NCBI GenBank assembly: GCA_019418625.1
Contig: DYBL01000112.1
Span: forward strand, 1 to 64,000
Reading direction: 5' to 3'
DNA: 64,000 bases
Source of the DNA: Clostridiales bacterium
Lineage (GTDB): Bacteria; Bacillota; Clostridia; Oscillospirales; Oscillospiraceae
Shown piece by piece: positions 1 through 8,510 of this stretch. The stretch's first letter is position 1; each line of letters starts with the position of its first letter. The notes under the pieces were generated by a model, which made no database searches, had not been told where the DNA came from, and worked only from the letters and a program-made list of their open reading frames with translations. Made by a program: the position numbers and the translations under genes.

Positions 1-1
1 G

Positions 2-1078
2 GAAAAGACACTGTTTCCCGGATATACCATCGGCCCGGACGCCTATGACGACATTGCCGCCGTCTGCCCCGCTTACGGAAAGACCGCCGCCGTCATCGGC
101 GGCAAGCGGGCCCTGGCGGCAGCCGGAGACGCCATCATCCGCGCGGCGAAAGATGCCGGCATCGAGGTCATCGGCCCCATCTGGTACGGCGGCGAGGCCT
201 CCCGGGAGAATATGGAGATGCTGCGGCCCCAGATCGAGGCGGCCGACATGATCTTCGCCGTTGGCGGCGGCAAGGCCATCGATACCTGCAAGGTGCTCTC
301 TCAGGAGACCCACCGCCCCTTCTTCACCTTCCCCACCATCGCCTCCACCTGCGCCTCCTGCACCAGCCTGGGCATCGTGTATCACCCGGACGGGAGCCTG
401 CGGGAGTACTCCTTTTCCAAGATTCCGCCCAACCACATCTTCATCAACACCCAGGTCATCGCCGACGCGCCGGACATCTACCTCTGGGCCGGCATGGGCG
501 ACACCATGGCCAAGCACTATGAGTGCACCATTTCCTCCCGGGGCCATGTGCCCGCCCACTCCGACGCCATGGGCATCGCCCTGAGCTCCATGTGCGCCGT
601 GCCCATCCTCCGCTGGGGCCGCCAGGCACTGGAAGACTGCCGGGCCCACACCGTTACCCGGGAACTGACCGAGGTGATCCTGGGCATCATCATCTCTACC
701 GGCCTTGTGTCCAACTTCGTCCAGGTGGACTACACCACGGGCCTTGCCCACGCGGTGTACAACGGCTTTACGGTGCTGCCCTCCACGGAGGCGAACCATC
801 ACCTCCACGGCGAAGTGGTGGCCTACGGCATCCTGGTGATGCTGACGGTGGACGGACAGACGGAAGAGCGGGATAAGCTCTACGACTTCAGCCGCTCCAT
901 CGGCCTGCCCACCTGCCTTGCCGACGTGCACGCCACGCCGGAGGACCTGGCGGCGGTCACTGCCAAGGCCCTGGCCGGTATCGACGTGCGGGTGTTCCCC
1001 TACACCGTCACGGCGGAGATGATCGTAGAGGGCATCATGGACCTGGAGGAATATCACAAGGCCCGCAGCGCACAGTAA
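2..1078 (+). CDS. Iron-containing alcohol dehydrogenase, glycerol dehydrogenase-like (5' partial)
   Basis: The reading frame is open from base 2, so the N-terminus lies outside the window; about 358 codons are visible, close to the full length of the family (about 365). It carries the NAD-binding GGGKAID motif and the metal-binding residues expected for glycerol dehydrogenases: the aspartate of GMGDTMAKH, the histidine of LAHAVYN and the histidine of HLHGEVVAYG. The family oxidises glycerol or related polyols to the 2-ketone with NAD and a Zn or Fe ion in the cytoplasm. The neighbouring dhaK/dhaL genes further on would phosphorylate such a ketone, but they lie on the other strand with their own promoter, so the link is inference. 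A strong terminator follows at once. Confidence 0.85.
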   Translation, partial: EKTLFPGYTIGPDAYDDIAAVCPAYGKTAAVIGGKRALAAAGDAIIRAAKDAGIEVIGPIWYGGEASRENMEMLRPQIEAADMIFAVGGGKAIDTCKVLSQETHRPFFTFPTIASTCASCTSLGIVYHPDGSLREYSFSKIPPNHIFINTQVIADAPDIYLWAGMGDTMAKHYECTISSRGHVPAHSDAMGIALSSMCAVPILRWGRQALEDCRAHTVTRELTEVILGIIISTGLVSNFVQVDYTTGLAHAVYNGFTVLPSTEANHHLHGEVVAYGILVMLTVDGQTEERDKLYDFSRSIGLPTCLADVHATPEDLAAVTAKALAGIDVRVFPYTVTAEMIVEGIMDLEEYHKARSAQ

Positions 1079-1084
1079 AAAAAG

Positions 1085-1124
1085 AAAGCATCCCCGGAGC
1101 TCTTGCTCCGGGGATGCTTTTTAT
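1085..1124. terminator. Bidirectional rho-independent terminator
   Basis: A 16-bp perfect stem (1085-1100 with 1105-1120) with a TCTT loop ends in T-rich sequence, and the A-rich 5' flank serves the opposite strand. It lies between the convergent dehydrogenase and DUF1275 genes. Confidence 0.9.
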
Positions 1125-1813
1125 TATTGTTCTTCCCGCACGAACATGACCACAAAGGCCGCCGTCAGCAGCGCGCAGGAGATCCAGATGGTGCCAAGAC
1201 CCAGATGGGGCAGCAGCGCGCCGCCCAGTCCCGCGCCGATACCGAACAGGCCGATGACGCCGAAGTACCGCCCGGCCTTTTTCCGGGCCTGGGGAGCGCC
1301 GCAGCTCCACCAGGCGCACAGGGACTCCGTGCCGCTGCGCAGGTTCCCGATGCACATGGTGCTGGCAAAGGCGTAGCCGTCCACCTTGCGGAAGGCCTGC
1401 ACCTGCATGGCGCAGGCAAAGGACACCACGGAATTTGCCAAAAGGTTCCAGGACTGGGGAAAGAAGCCCACCGCCGCCAGCAGGACGATCTCCCCCAGCA
1501 GCACCAGCTGCCGCCAATGGAACCGCTCCATTTTTTTATAGCGCAGGTGCAGCAGCTCCGCCGCCAGCACCCCCAGGAAAAAGGCGGTGAGGGGCACCAG
1601 ATACCGCATGGCCTGGGCCCAGGCGCCCTCAAAGAGCCGCACGCTCATGAGCACGATGTTGCCGGTCTGGGCGTTGGCGAACACCTCGCCCCGGGCAAGA
1701 TACGTATAGGCGTCCTGCAAACCGCCGGACAGGGACAAAAGGCTGGCAGTCAGAAAAGACTCCGACATCTGTCCGTGGTGTTTTCTCGAGGATAGGAAGC
1801 TTCTTTGCTCCAT
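1124..1813 (-). CDS. DUF1275 (YoaK-type) membrane protein
   Basis: A polytopic inner-membrane protein of 229 residues with about six hydrophobic segments. The N-terminal signature GGLQDAYTYLARGEVFANAQ followed by TGNIV is the hallmark of DUF1275 (YoaK) proteins, whose transport or signalling role is unknown. I take the ATG at 1813 as the start because AGGAGG lies 7 bases upstream; an in-frame ATG 30 bases further out lacks a ribosome site. It is a single gene, convergent with the dehydrogenase. Family assignment is confident; the function is not known. Confidence 0.85.
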   Translation of the reverse strand: MEQRSFLSSRKHHGQMSESFLTASLLSLSGGLQDAYTYLARGEVFANAQTGNIVLMSVRLFEGAWAQAMRYLVPLTAFFLGVLAAELLHLRYKKMERFHWRQLVLLGEIVLLAAVGFFPQSWNLLANSVVSFACAMQVQAFRKVDGYAFASTMCIGNLRSGTESLCAWWSCGAPQARKKAGRYFGVIGLFGIGAGLGGALLPHLGLGTIWISCALLTAAFVVMFVREEQ

Positions 1814-1978
1814 GGTCCCGCCTCCTGTGTACACAAAATCCATGTCAGTATACCCCCATTCCCGCCCGGGGGCAAGGGGGCGGGAGAAAAAATCCCGCCG
1901 GGCCTGGGCCCCTCGTTCCCTGCTGCCGTTGACAGGGTCGCAGGGATTTGATAAGGTGGAGCAAAGGAGGCGGCAGTT

Positions 1979-2764
1979 ATGAAGCTCAGACCATGCGCCT
2001 GCATCGATACCTTATATAAAGAGCTCCCCTTTTTGGAGCGGATCGCCGCGGCGGGGCGGGACGGCTTTGCGGCGGTGGAGTTCTGGCATTGGCAGGACCG
2101 GGACATGGCGGCGGTGCGCCATGCGGCGGAGGCGGCAGGGGTCCAGGTGGCCGGGTTCAACGGCGACGGGCCGTTTTCCCTCATCGATCCGGAGCAGCGG
2201 GAGGCGTACCTTGCCTATCTTGCTCGCTCCATGGACGCGGCAAAGGCCGCCGGGGCGGCTTCCCTCACCATCCACTCCAATGCCCTGGGCGAGGGCGGCG
2301 TGGTGACGGACCGGGGTGAGGGCCTTTCGGACACGGTGCGCCTTTGCGCCATGTACGAGGGGCTGAAAGCCTGCGCGGCCATGGCGGAGGACCGGGGGAT
2401 CATGCTGCATCTGGAGGCCCTGAACCCCATCACCGACCACCCGGGCAACTTTCTGGTGACCACGGCCATGGCGGCGGAGCTGACGGCCTTGGTGGGCTCT
2501 CCCCGGCTGAAGATTTTGTACGACATCTACCACATGCAGCTGAGCGAGGGCAATCTCATGGGCAACATCCGCGCCTGGCATGGCCAGATGGGCCACGTCC
2601 ACGCGGCGGACGCACCGGGCCGCCACGAGCCCGGCACCGGGGAGATCGCCTTCGGCGCCGTACTGCGGTGCCTGGAGGAAGTCGGCTACGACGGCCTGGT
2701 GGGCTTTGAGCTGTTCCCGGAGCGCACCACGGCGGAGGCGGTGGCGGCCATCATGGCCCTATGA
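1979..2764 (+). CDS. Sugar phosphate isomerase/epimerase, hydroxypyruvate isomerase-like (TIM barrel)
   Basis: This 261-residue protein belongs to the xylose-isomerase-like TIM-barrel superfamily. It resembles the Hyi branch: HLEALNP (metal-binding Glu), YDIYHMQ (metal-binding Asp), GHVHAADAPGRHEPGTGEI and a terminal GFEL glutamate. Hyi enzymes interconvert hydroxypyruvate and tartronate semialdehyde, but related ones epimerise ketotetroses and ketohexoses, so the substrate is open. AAAGGAGG precedes the ATG by 8 bases. The gene stands alone between two terminator regions. It could belong functionally with the nearby dehydrogenase and DHA-kinase genes, which is inference. Confidence 0.8.
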   Translation: MKLRPCACIDTLYKELPFLERIAAAGRDGFAAVEFWHWQDRDMAAVRHAAEAAGVQVAGFNGDGPFSLIDPEQREAYLAYLARSMDAAKAAGAASLTIHSNALGEGGVVTDRGEGLSDTVRLCAMYEGLKACAAMAEDRGIMLHLEALNPITDHPGNFLVTTAMAAELTALVGSPRLKILYDIYHMQLSEGNLMGNIRAWHGQMGHVHAADAPGRHEPGTGEIAFGAVLRCLEEVGYDGLVGFELFPERTTAEAVAAIMAL

Positions 2765-2775
2765 ATATGTGGAAA

Positions 2776-2813
2776 AACGAGCCGGTGATCGCAGATCACC
2801 GGCTCGTTCTTTT
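2776..2813. terminator. Bidirectional terminator
   Basis: A 15-bp stem (2776-2790 with 2794-2808) is followed by CTTTTT on the plus strand and by TTTTT on the minus strand. It separates the convergent isomerase and PNPOx-family genes. Confidence 0.9.
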
Positions 2814-2828
2814 TGCGTTTGGGGGCAC

Positions 2829-3317
2829 TCAGTCCTGTTTTACCAGCTCCAGGGCCTGCTTGCCGGACATGTGGTCCACGGTCAGCTCCAGGATGCACAG
2901 CCGGTCCCAGGCCCGGTCGATGACCCGGTCCCGCCCGGCGGGGCTGTCCTCCGGGGCGTACTTCACCGAGAGAGCCTCGATGGCCCGGCGGATCTCATCG
3001 TCGTCCTCCAGGATGCGGACCGTGCCGAAGGCGATGACGCTTCGATAATAGGTGGTGTACTCCTCCGGCACCACCTGGTCCTGGCCGATGACGCAGAAGG
3101 ACGCCTTGGGGCCATGACGGACGGCGTCGATCTTGTGGCCGGCCCTGGCACAGTGGAAATAGAATCTGCCGCCGGTGTACACATAGCTCAGGGGCACGGC
3201 ATAGGGGTAGCCGCCCTCTCCCTGGAGGGCCAGCACGCCGGACGTGCCGTCCAGCAGGATAGACTCCATCTCCTCGGGGGACAATGCCTGTTTGCTTCTG
3301 CGCATCTTTGGAAACAT
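2829..3317 (-). CDS. Pyridoxamine 5'-phosphate oxidase-family (split beta-barrel) flavin-binding protein
   Basis: A 162-residue protein of the FMN-binding split-barrel fold, similar to the NimA/PNPOx-like group. It shows the typical N-terminal LDGTSGVLALQGEGGYPYAV strand, then YTGGRFYFHCARAGHKID and RSVIAFGTVRIL. These proteins usually bind FMN or F420 and reduce small molecules; no substrate can be read from the sequence. AAGGAGGAG sits 7 bases before the ATG. It lies 63 bases downstream of the HD-GYP gene on the same strand and may share its transcript. Confidence 0.8.
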   Translation of the reverse strand: MFPKMRRSKQALSPEEMESILLDGTSGVLALQGEGGYPYAVPLSYVYTGGRFYFHCARAGHKIDAVRHGPKASFCVIGQDQVVPEEYTTYYRSVIAFGTVRILEDDDEIRRAIEALSVKYAPEDSPAGRDRVIDRAWDRLCILELTVDHMSGKQALELVKQD

Positions 3318-3380
3318 GGGAACTCCTCCTTGCTGTATCTATGCCGGAAAACCGGCTGGCGTCGGATGGATTTAGGCCTC

Positions 3381-4472
3381 TCAGGGCATGTGGTACAGCT
3401 CCCGCAGGGCGGGCTCCACGGCGAAAAAGGCCTCCAGCAGCTTGGGATTGAAGGCGCCGCACTCCCCGTCGCGGATCATCCGCAGGGCCTCCTCGCAGGA
3501 GAAGGCGTCCTTGTAGACCCGCTTGCTGGTCAGGGCGTCGTATACGTCCGCCAGGGACACCACCTGGGACCAGATGGAGATCTCGTCGCCCTTGAGGCCG
3601 TCGGGATAGCCCCGGCCGTCCCAGCGCTCGTGGTGGTGGCGGGCGATGTCGCAGGCGTAGAGATAGGCGCCGCTCTCCTGCATCTGGGGGATCTTCTCCA
3701 GCAGGGCCGCGCCCTGGACCGTGTGGGTCTTCATGATCTCAAATTCTTCTTTGGTGAGCTTCCCGGGCTTGCCCAAGATGGCGTCGGGGATGGCGATCTT
3801 GCCCACGTCGTGCATGATGGCGGCCAGGGCGATGTTGTCCACGTCCTTCTGGGAAAGCCCCAGTCCCAGCTCCGTGTGCATGAGCAGATAGCGGGTGATA
3901 TCGTGGATACGGCGCACGTGCTGGCCGGACTCGCCGTTGCGGAACTCGATGGCGGCGGACAGCGCCTCCACCATGCCCTGGTTGAGCCGGACGATCTGGG
4001 CGGCCCGCTCCAAGAGCTCTGCCTGCTGGCGGTCCACCACGCCGCTGAGCCGGGCACGGGCCTGGTACAGCTCCACCACGGACTGCACCCGCCGCAGCAC
4101 CATATAGGGGATCACAGGCTTGCCGATCACGTCCATGACGCCCAGCTCGTAGGCCTCCTTCATCACGCTGCCGCTGGCCTCCGCTGTGATGAGGAACACG
4201 GGCACGTGCTCCGTCAGATCGCAGTCCTTCAGGGAGCGCAGCACTTCGATGCCGTCCATTTCCGGCATCATCACATCCAGCAAGATGGCGCACAGCCGCT
4301 CCGGGCGGGAGAGGATCTTCTCCAGGCCCTGCCGGCCGTTTTCCGCCTCCTCGATGGTGTAGTAGGGGGAGAAAATATTTTCCAGAATGCCCCGGTTGAT
4401 GGCGTCGTCGTCGACGATCAGCAGCGTATGGGCGGACAGCACGGAGGTGTGCTGAAACTCTTCGTTGGTCAT
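3381..4472 (-). CDS. Response regulator with HD-GYP phosphodiesterase domain
   Basis: A 363-residue soluble two-domain protein. Residues about 15-135 form a receiver with acidic pocket VDDD (21-23), phosphoacceptor Asp66 in LLDVMMPEMDG and the conserved Lys in GKPV. Residues about 165-345 form an HD-GYP domain with MHDVGK and RWDGRGYPDG, the catalytic signature of cyclic-di-GMP phosphodiesterases. The likely role is phosphorylation-controlled breakdown of c-di-GMP. No partner histidine kinase is adjacent. The start at 4472 is chosen because AAAGGAG lies 6 bases upstream; the open frame continues upstream without another ribosome site. A strong sigma-A promoter lies at 4528-4556. Confidence 0.92.
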   Translation of the reverse strand: MTNEEFQHTSVLSAHTLLIVDDDAINRGILENIFSPYYTIEEAENGRQGLEKILSRPERLCAILLDVMMPEMDGIEVLRSLKDCDLTEHVPVFLITAEASGSVMKEAYELGVMDVIGKPVIPYMVLRRVQSVVELYQARARLSGVVDRQQAELLERAAQIVRLNQGMVEALSAAIEFRNGESGQHVRRIHDITRYLLMHTELGLGLSQKDVDNIALAAIMHDVGKIAIPDAILGKPGKLTKEEFEIMKTHTVQGAALLEKIPQMQESGAYLYACDIARHHHERWDGRGYPDGLKGDEISIWSQVVSLADVYDALTSKRVYKDAFSCEEALRMIRDGECGAFNPKLLEAFFAVEPALRELYHMP

Positions 4473-4527
4473 GGGAGACTCCTTTGCCTGACAGATAAAA
4501 AACGGAAGGTGGATTTCAACATTCCCT

Positions 4528-4556
4528 ATTATAGAGCAATTCTGCGCACTTTTCAA
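4528..4556 (-). promoter_or_regulatory. Sigma-A promoter of the HD-GYP gene
   Basis: On the minus strand TTGAAA (4551-4556) and TATAAT (4528-4533) are separated by exactly 17 bases. The predicted transcript starts about 50 bases before the start codon. Confidence 0.75.
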
Positions 4557-4715
4557 CGTCATTTCCCCGGATATGGAAGCTCCCGCAACCAGTCTATACG
4601 CCCTGGTACGGGGGCGGTGCCTGTCCGGAAAAAAGTGAAAACTTTTCCCCTGTTTCATCCGTCATATGGATAAGAGCCCGAATTGCCGGGCCAAATACCC
4701 AGGAGGTTTTACCGC

Positions 4716-5350
4716 ATGAAAAAACGGATATGGATCCTGACGCTGGCCTGGCCCTTATGCTGACCGGCTGCGGCCAGAAGCCCAGCGCCCCGTCGGAGGA
4801 GACGCCCCGGCAGGGACAGGAGGAGCCTGTACAGGAGGAGGGTCAGCAGACCCCGGCAGACCAGGCGGTCTATGAGGATGCTCAGATTTCCGACCAGATC
4901 CACTACCCCCAGCTGACCCAGTTCCAGGGAGAGCTGCTGCTGGATTATGTCAATCAGTCCCTGGCCCGCCCGGCCAAGGAGCTGGAGGGCACGGAGGCGT
5001 CTTTGGAGTATACGGTGACCCGCTGCGACGAGACTTGGGTCAGCGTGCTGTACACCAAGACGGAGACGGCGGCGGACGGGACGGAAACGAAGTCCTGGAT
5101 CGCCGTGAACCTGGACGGCGCTACTGCCACGGAGGTGACCATGGACAACGCTTTTGCCGATCCGGACGCCGTGCTGGCGCTGCTGGAGACGGCGCCGGAG
5201 GGCGCCCAGGTATCCTTCTATCTGGACACGGACGGCGCGGTGTTCTTCTTCCGGCCGGAGGGTCAGGCAGACTATGTGACCCAGACGGTGTCCTATGAGG
5301 ACCTGGATGGTCTTTGGAACCAGGAGATCGGCCAGCGTCCTGCCAGCTAA
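4716..5350 (+). pseudogene. Lipoprotein gene with a frameshift inside the signal peptide
   Basis: An AGGAGG site precedes ATG 4716, which reads MKKRIWILTLA and then hits TGA at 4761. A one-base shift restores a textbook lipobox, LALMLTGC, followed by about 190 residues in frame to the stop at 5350. Adding one C near 4748, giving CTGGCCCTGGCC, yields an intact lipoprotein signal, so a single deletion is the simplest explanation. The mature part has a Gln/Glu/Pro-rich linker and a domain with two YPQLTQF / VSYEDLDGLWN-like blocks, reminiscent of DUF3298/RsiV-type extracytoplasmic domains; this family call is weak. It is either a recent pseudogene or a sequencing error. Confidence 0.75.
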
Positions 5351-5358
5351 GACGTGAT

Positions 5359-5395
5359 AAAAACCGCCGCCGGGCATTGCCCGGCGGCGGTTTTT
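5359..5395 (+). terminator. Rho-independent terminator
   Basis: A 17-bp stem (5359-5375 with 5379-5395), GC-rich at its core and closing in T5, lies 8 bases after the lipoprotein stop codon. The A-run on its other side could also serve the minus-strand operon that ends at 5448. Confidence 0.9.
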
Positions 5396-5447
5396 CCCAT
5401 TTTCCCCGGAAAACTTGATCCCCGGGGGCGTTTTCTCCCGAAGCGGC

Positions 5448-5771
5448 TCAGGCCTCCTGATACAGCTCCAGAATAGCGCCGTCCTTCCACACGAAGGCCA
5501 GCTGGTCGCCCTTTTCGTTGGCGGTCATGGGGCCGCAGATGACGCTGTCCGCGTCGGCCACGTACTTTTCCAGGTCGTCCACCTTGTAGGCCACATGGGG
5601 GTTGCGGTGGATCTCCTCCGGGAAGGGGGTGCCCTCCTCGAACTTCAGGTACTCGATCTTGTAGTCGTAGTCGTCCACGTTGCTCACCCAGAACTTGGCC
5701 CCCTCGTTGTAGGTCATGTTGGGCTTGCGGTTGGTGACGGGAATGCCGATGTGCATGTATTCAGCGGACAT
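5448..5771 (-). CDS. VOC (glyoxalase/bleomycin-resistance) fold small protein
   Basis: A 107-residue single-module VOC protein. The three expected metal ligands are visible: His in MHIGIPV, His in NPHVAYKVDDLEKYV and the terminal Glu in AILELYQEA. VOC modules isomerise or cleave small carbonyl compounds through a bound metal. AAAGGAGG lies upstream at good spacing. It is the last gene of the sorC-dhaL-dhaK-lsrF-like group, 27 bases after the aldolase gene, which suggests it acts on the same keto-sugar phosphate, for example as an isomerase. The substrate is unknown. Confidence 0.7.
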   Translation of the reverse strand: MSAEYMHIGIPVTNRKPNMTYNEGAKFWVSNVDDYDYKIEYLKFEEGTPFPEEIHRNPHVAYKVDDLEKYVADADSVICGPMTANEKGDQLAFVWKDGAILELYQEA

Positions 5772-5798
5772 AGAGATTCCTCCTTTATGAAAGTTGGC

Positions 5799-6686
5799 TC
5801 ACAGCTCGCCGTGCTTGACGGCCTCGTATACTTCCAGGGCCTGCCGGGGATCGTAGCCCTCGTGGACCACCTTGCCGATGGCCTGTGCCATGCCGGCGGG
5901 GCAGTCGGACTGGAAGATGTTGCGGCCCATGTCCACGCCGTGGGCGCCCTCGGAGATGGCCCGGTAGGCCATGTCCAGCGCCTCCAGCTCCGGCAGCTTC
6001 TTGCCGCCGGCAATGACGATGGGCACCGGGCAGGCGGCGGCCACCCGTTCAAAGCCCTCGCAGTAGTAGCTCTTGACGATGTTGGCGCCGTTTTCCGCCA
6101 GCACGCGGGTGGCCAGCAGGAAGAACTTCTCCGTGCGCTCCATCTGCTTGCCCACGGCCACCACGCCCAGCGTGGGGATGCCCAGGCGCTCGCCGGCGTT
6201 GGCGGTGCGGCTGAGGAGCTCCAGAGAGCGGGACTCGCCGGGGGCGCCGATGAAGGTCTGCACGGCCATGCAGTCGGCGTCCATGCGGGCGGCGCTCTCC
6301 ACATCGCAGGCGATGCCGCCGCCGTTGGACATCTCGTCAAAGAGAACGGTGGTGTCATAGGTGACCCGGACGCACTTGGCCACCCGGGCAGCGGGCGGGA
6401 TGCAGGCGCGGATGACGCCCCGGGTGCCCATGAGCACGTCCACATGGGGAATGAGGGGCGGGATCACCAGGTCGATGCGCTCCAGGCCCGCGGTGGGGCC
6501 CATGATGTAGCCGTGGTCAAAGGCCAGCATGACCGTGTTGCCGGACTTGGGATCAAACATGCGCCCCAGGCGGCTCTTCATGCCGAAATCACAGTGGGCC
6601 GCGCCCTTGACGTAAAAGCCCTCCTGGGCTGCGGGCACGTCCAGATGGTAATCGTGGGCGGCCTTGTTGCCGATATTGTCTGCCAT
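5799..6686 (-). CDS. LsrF-like class I aldolase/thiolase (DeoC/FbaB superfamily)
   Basis: A 295-residue TIM-barrel enzyme close to LsrF, the 3-hydroxy-5-phosphonooxypentane-2,4-dione thiolase of autoinducer-2 breakdown. Shared blocks are VMLAFDHGYIMGPTAGLERI, the Schiff-base lysine region IVKSYYCEGFERV, CPVPIVIAGGKKLPE and GVDMGRNIFQS. Known relatives also include archaeal-type fructose-bisphosphate aldolases. The start is preceded by AAGGAGT, only 3 bases after the dhaK stop, so it is translated in the same operon as a DHA-type kinase. LsrF normally works with the kinase LsrK and regulator LsrR; here a DhaK/DhaL kinase and a SorC (LsrR-family) regulator occupy those places. Confidence 0.85.
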   Translation of the reverse strand: MADNIGNKAAHDYHLDVPAAQEGFYVKGAAHCDFGMKSRLGRMFDPKSGNTVMLAFDHGYIMGPTAGLERIDLVIPPLIPHVDVLMGTRGVIRACIPPAARVAKCVRVTYDTTVLFDEMSNGGGIACDVESAARMDADCMAVQTFIGAPGESRSLELLSRTANAGERLGIPTLGVVAVGKQMERTEKFFLLATRVLAENGANIVKSYYCEGFERVAAACPVPIVIAGGKKLPELEALDMAYRAISEGAHGVDMGRNIFQSDCPAGMAQAIGKVVHEGYDPRQALEVYEAVKHGEL

Positions 6687-6689
6687 GGC

Positions 6690-7688
6690 TTACTCCTTGC
6701 TGTATGCGGGGGTGTGGCAGGGGGTGTTCCACAGGCGGATGAACTCGTCGTCCCACTTGGCGATGTTCATCTGGAAGCCGCCGGCCTCCTGCACGGTGAG
6801 GATCTCGCCCACCATGCTGGCCACCACTTCAACGCCCTTGGCGCGCAAAAACTCCACGGTGTCCTTGAACAGGACCAGCATCTCCATCATGGTGGTGGCG
6901 CCGCAGCCGTTGATCATGACGAAGGCCTTGTCGCCGGATTTGAGCTGCAGCTTGTTGCTCAATGCCTCGGCCACGGTGGCCACGGTGTCCTTGGAGGACA
7001 TCATGGGCACCCGGACGCCGCCGCCCTCGCCGTGTTGGCCGGCGCCGATCTCCATCAGGTCGGTCTCTCCCAGGTCGCCGAAGGACATGCCGTTCTGGGG
7101 ATGGGTGGCGTCGGTGGACTTGACGGTGATGGAGGCCATGTTGTCCGCGTAGCGCTGGGCGATCTCGGCCACCTCGTCCAGGCTCTTGCCCTCCCGGGCG
7201 GCGGCCGCGGCGATGTGGTACAGGGCCACCGCGCCGGCAAGGCCCCGCTTGTTGTCCTCGCCGTTGGGATCGTACTGCACTTCCTCCCCGGTGACCACCT
7301 GGCGGAAGTTGAGGCCGGCCTTCTGGGCCAGCTTGATGGCCTGCTTGCCGGCCAGCTGGTCGCCGGCGTAGTTGAGGGTCAGCAGCAGCACGCCGTGGCC
7401 CTTGTCGGCCAGCTTCATGGCGTCAAAGACCAGCTTGGCGTTGGGGGCGGCGAAGATGTCGCCCACGGCCTGCACGTCCAGCATGCCCTTGCCTACGAAG
7501 CCTGCCTGGGCAGGCTCGTGGCCGGAGCCGCCGTAGGTCACGATGGTCACGCGGTCGGCATTGGCCAGGTCCTTGCTGATGACCAGGTGGCCGTCCACTT
7601 CCACGATGTCGGGATAGGCCAGGCCCAGGCCCACCAGTTCCTCGTCGGTAATGGTCTCAGGAGCGTTGATAAACTTCTTCATTTTCAT
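6690..7688 (-). CDS. dhaK: Dihydroxyacetone kinase subunit DhaK
   Basis: A 332-residue DhaK subunit, which binds the keto-sugar covalently as a hemiaminal and presents it for phosphorylation by DhaL. Diagnostic blocks are TYGGSGHEP near residue 55, the substrate-binding histidine in IGAGQHGEGG, and INGCGATTMMEM. The ATG at 7688 has GGGAGG 8 bases upstream. It is downstream of dhaL in the operon and 3 bases from the aldolase gene. No DhaM phosphotransferase subunit is present in the window, so the phosphate donor (ATP or PEP through the PTS) is undetermined. DhaK-like kinases are also known to act on erythrulose and apulose. Confidence 0.93.
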   Translation of the reverse strand: MKMKKFINAPETITDEELVGLGLAYPDIVEVDGHLVISKDLANADRVTIVTYGGSGHEPAQAGFVGKGMLDVQAVGDIFAAPNAKLVFDAMKLADKGHGVLLLTLNYAGDQLAGKQAIKLAQKAGLNFRQVVTGEEVQYDPNGEDNKRGLAGAVALYHIAAAAAREGKSLDEVAEIAQRYADNMASITVKSTDATHPQNGMSFGDLGETDLMEIGAGQHGEGGGVRVPMMSSKDTVATVAEALSNKLQLKSGDKAFVMINGCGATTMMEMLVLFKDTVEFLRAKGVEVVASMVGEILTVQEAGGFQMNIAKWDDEFIRLWNTPCHTPAYSKE

Positions 7689-7723
7689 GTGATGTACCTC
7701 CCGGTATCAAATAATAGATGAGA

Positions 7724-8332
7724 TCAGCCCTGGGCAAGGCCCTGGAAAAACAGGGACATGGAGGTGGCACCGGCGTCGGGGGTGCCGATGGTCTGCTCGC
7801 CGTAGCTCTTGGCACGGCCGAATTTGGCGGTGAACTGTCGGGTGGCCTCGGCTCCCTCTGCGGCGGCCCGGGCGGCCAGGGTAAAGAGCTCTGCCTCGTC
7901 GCTGCCGGTGTAGGCGGCGATGGCCTGGCTGGCGGGGATGAGGGCGTCCATCATGGTCTTGTCGCCCACCTTGGCACCGGAGATGTCGTCCAGCGCCGCA
8001 AAGCCCTGGGCGAACATGGCCTGGAGCCCCGCCACGTCGATGTCCTCCCCCGCAGGGGCGGCCTCCTGCATGCCGTCCAGCCAGGTGTTCCACAGGGGGA
8101 CGGCGCTGCCGCCGTTGAGGACCATGACCGCCATGGCGGCGTCGTCCAGCATGGACTGGATGTCGCCCTCGGCTTCCTCCACCGCCTGGGAGATGGCCCC
8201 GGCGATCTTGGTCATGGTGAGCCCGTGGTCGGCGTCGCCGAATTTGGAGTCGATCTGGGTCAGGGTGTCCTCCGCGGCGGTCACGCAGGCACAGGCGTGC
8301 TGGAGCCGCGCGGCAAGTTCGGTCTTTTTCAC
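7724..8332 (-). CDS. dhaL: Dihydroxyacetone kinase subunit DhaL
   Basis: The nucleotide-binding subunit of a DHA-type kinase, about 202 residues. It has the Mg/ADP-binding FGDADHG (residues 31-37), VGDKTMMDAL and a GRAKSYGEQTIGTPDAGATS block that matches the usual DhaL C-terminal signature. I choose the GTG at 8332 (protein starting with KKTELAARL) because AGAGGG lies 9 bases upstream; an ATG 39 bases further out has only a weak site. It is the first gene after a strong promoter at 8426-8454 that carries a putative SorC operator just downstream. It precedes dhaK by 35 bases. Confidence 0.9.
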   Translation of the reverse strand: MKKTELAARLQHACACVTAAEDTLTQIDSKFGDADHGLTMTKIAGAISQAVEEAEGDIQSMLDDAAMAVMVLNGGSAVPLWNTWLDGMQEAAPAGEDIDVAGLQAMFAQGFAALDDISGAKVGDKTMMDALIPASQAIAAYTGSDEAELFTLAARAAAEGAEATRQFTAKFGRAKSYGEQTIGTPDAGATSMSLFFQGLAQG

Positions 8333-8406
8333 TGCCACATACCCTCTTTCTTGGCATTCAGATGGCGTCATCCTGCGCCCGGCTCGGCGCAGACTGCCGC
8401 ACGCAA

Positions 8407-8420
8407 GTGTTACGTTTGTG
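8407..8420. promoter_or_regulatory. Putative SorC operator at the dhaL transcription start
   Basis: GTGTTACGTTTGTG matches the left half of the sites at 8556 and 9537 (GTTACATATGT). It lies just downstream of the dhaL -10 box, where a bound repressor would block transcription. Confidence 0.5.
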
Positions 8421-8425
8421 CCTTG

Positions 8426-8454
8426 ATTTTAGCGCGGCGGGTAACGGAAGTCAA
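8426..8454 (-). promoter_or_regulatory. Promoter of the dhaL-dhaK-lsrF-VOC operon
   Basis: On the minus strand TTGACT (8449-8454) and TAAAAT (8426-8431) are separated by exactly 17 bases, about 90 bases upstream of the dhaL start. Confidence 0.75.
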
Positions 8455-8510
8455 TAAAATTGGGCAGGTTCTCCATAAATGATAAAACAATTCCGAGGAA
8501 ATTGTGCAAT

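Noticed and set aside
2580..4673. A 697-codon plus-strand frame over the PNPOx and HD-GYP genes
   Set aside because: It is antisense to two genes with clear motifs, and the composition is typical of GC-rich shadow frames.
5415..7721. A 768-codon plus-strand frame over VOC, aldolase and dhaK
   Set aside because: Antisense to three genes with strong motifs and ribosome sites; no domain is recognisable.
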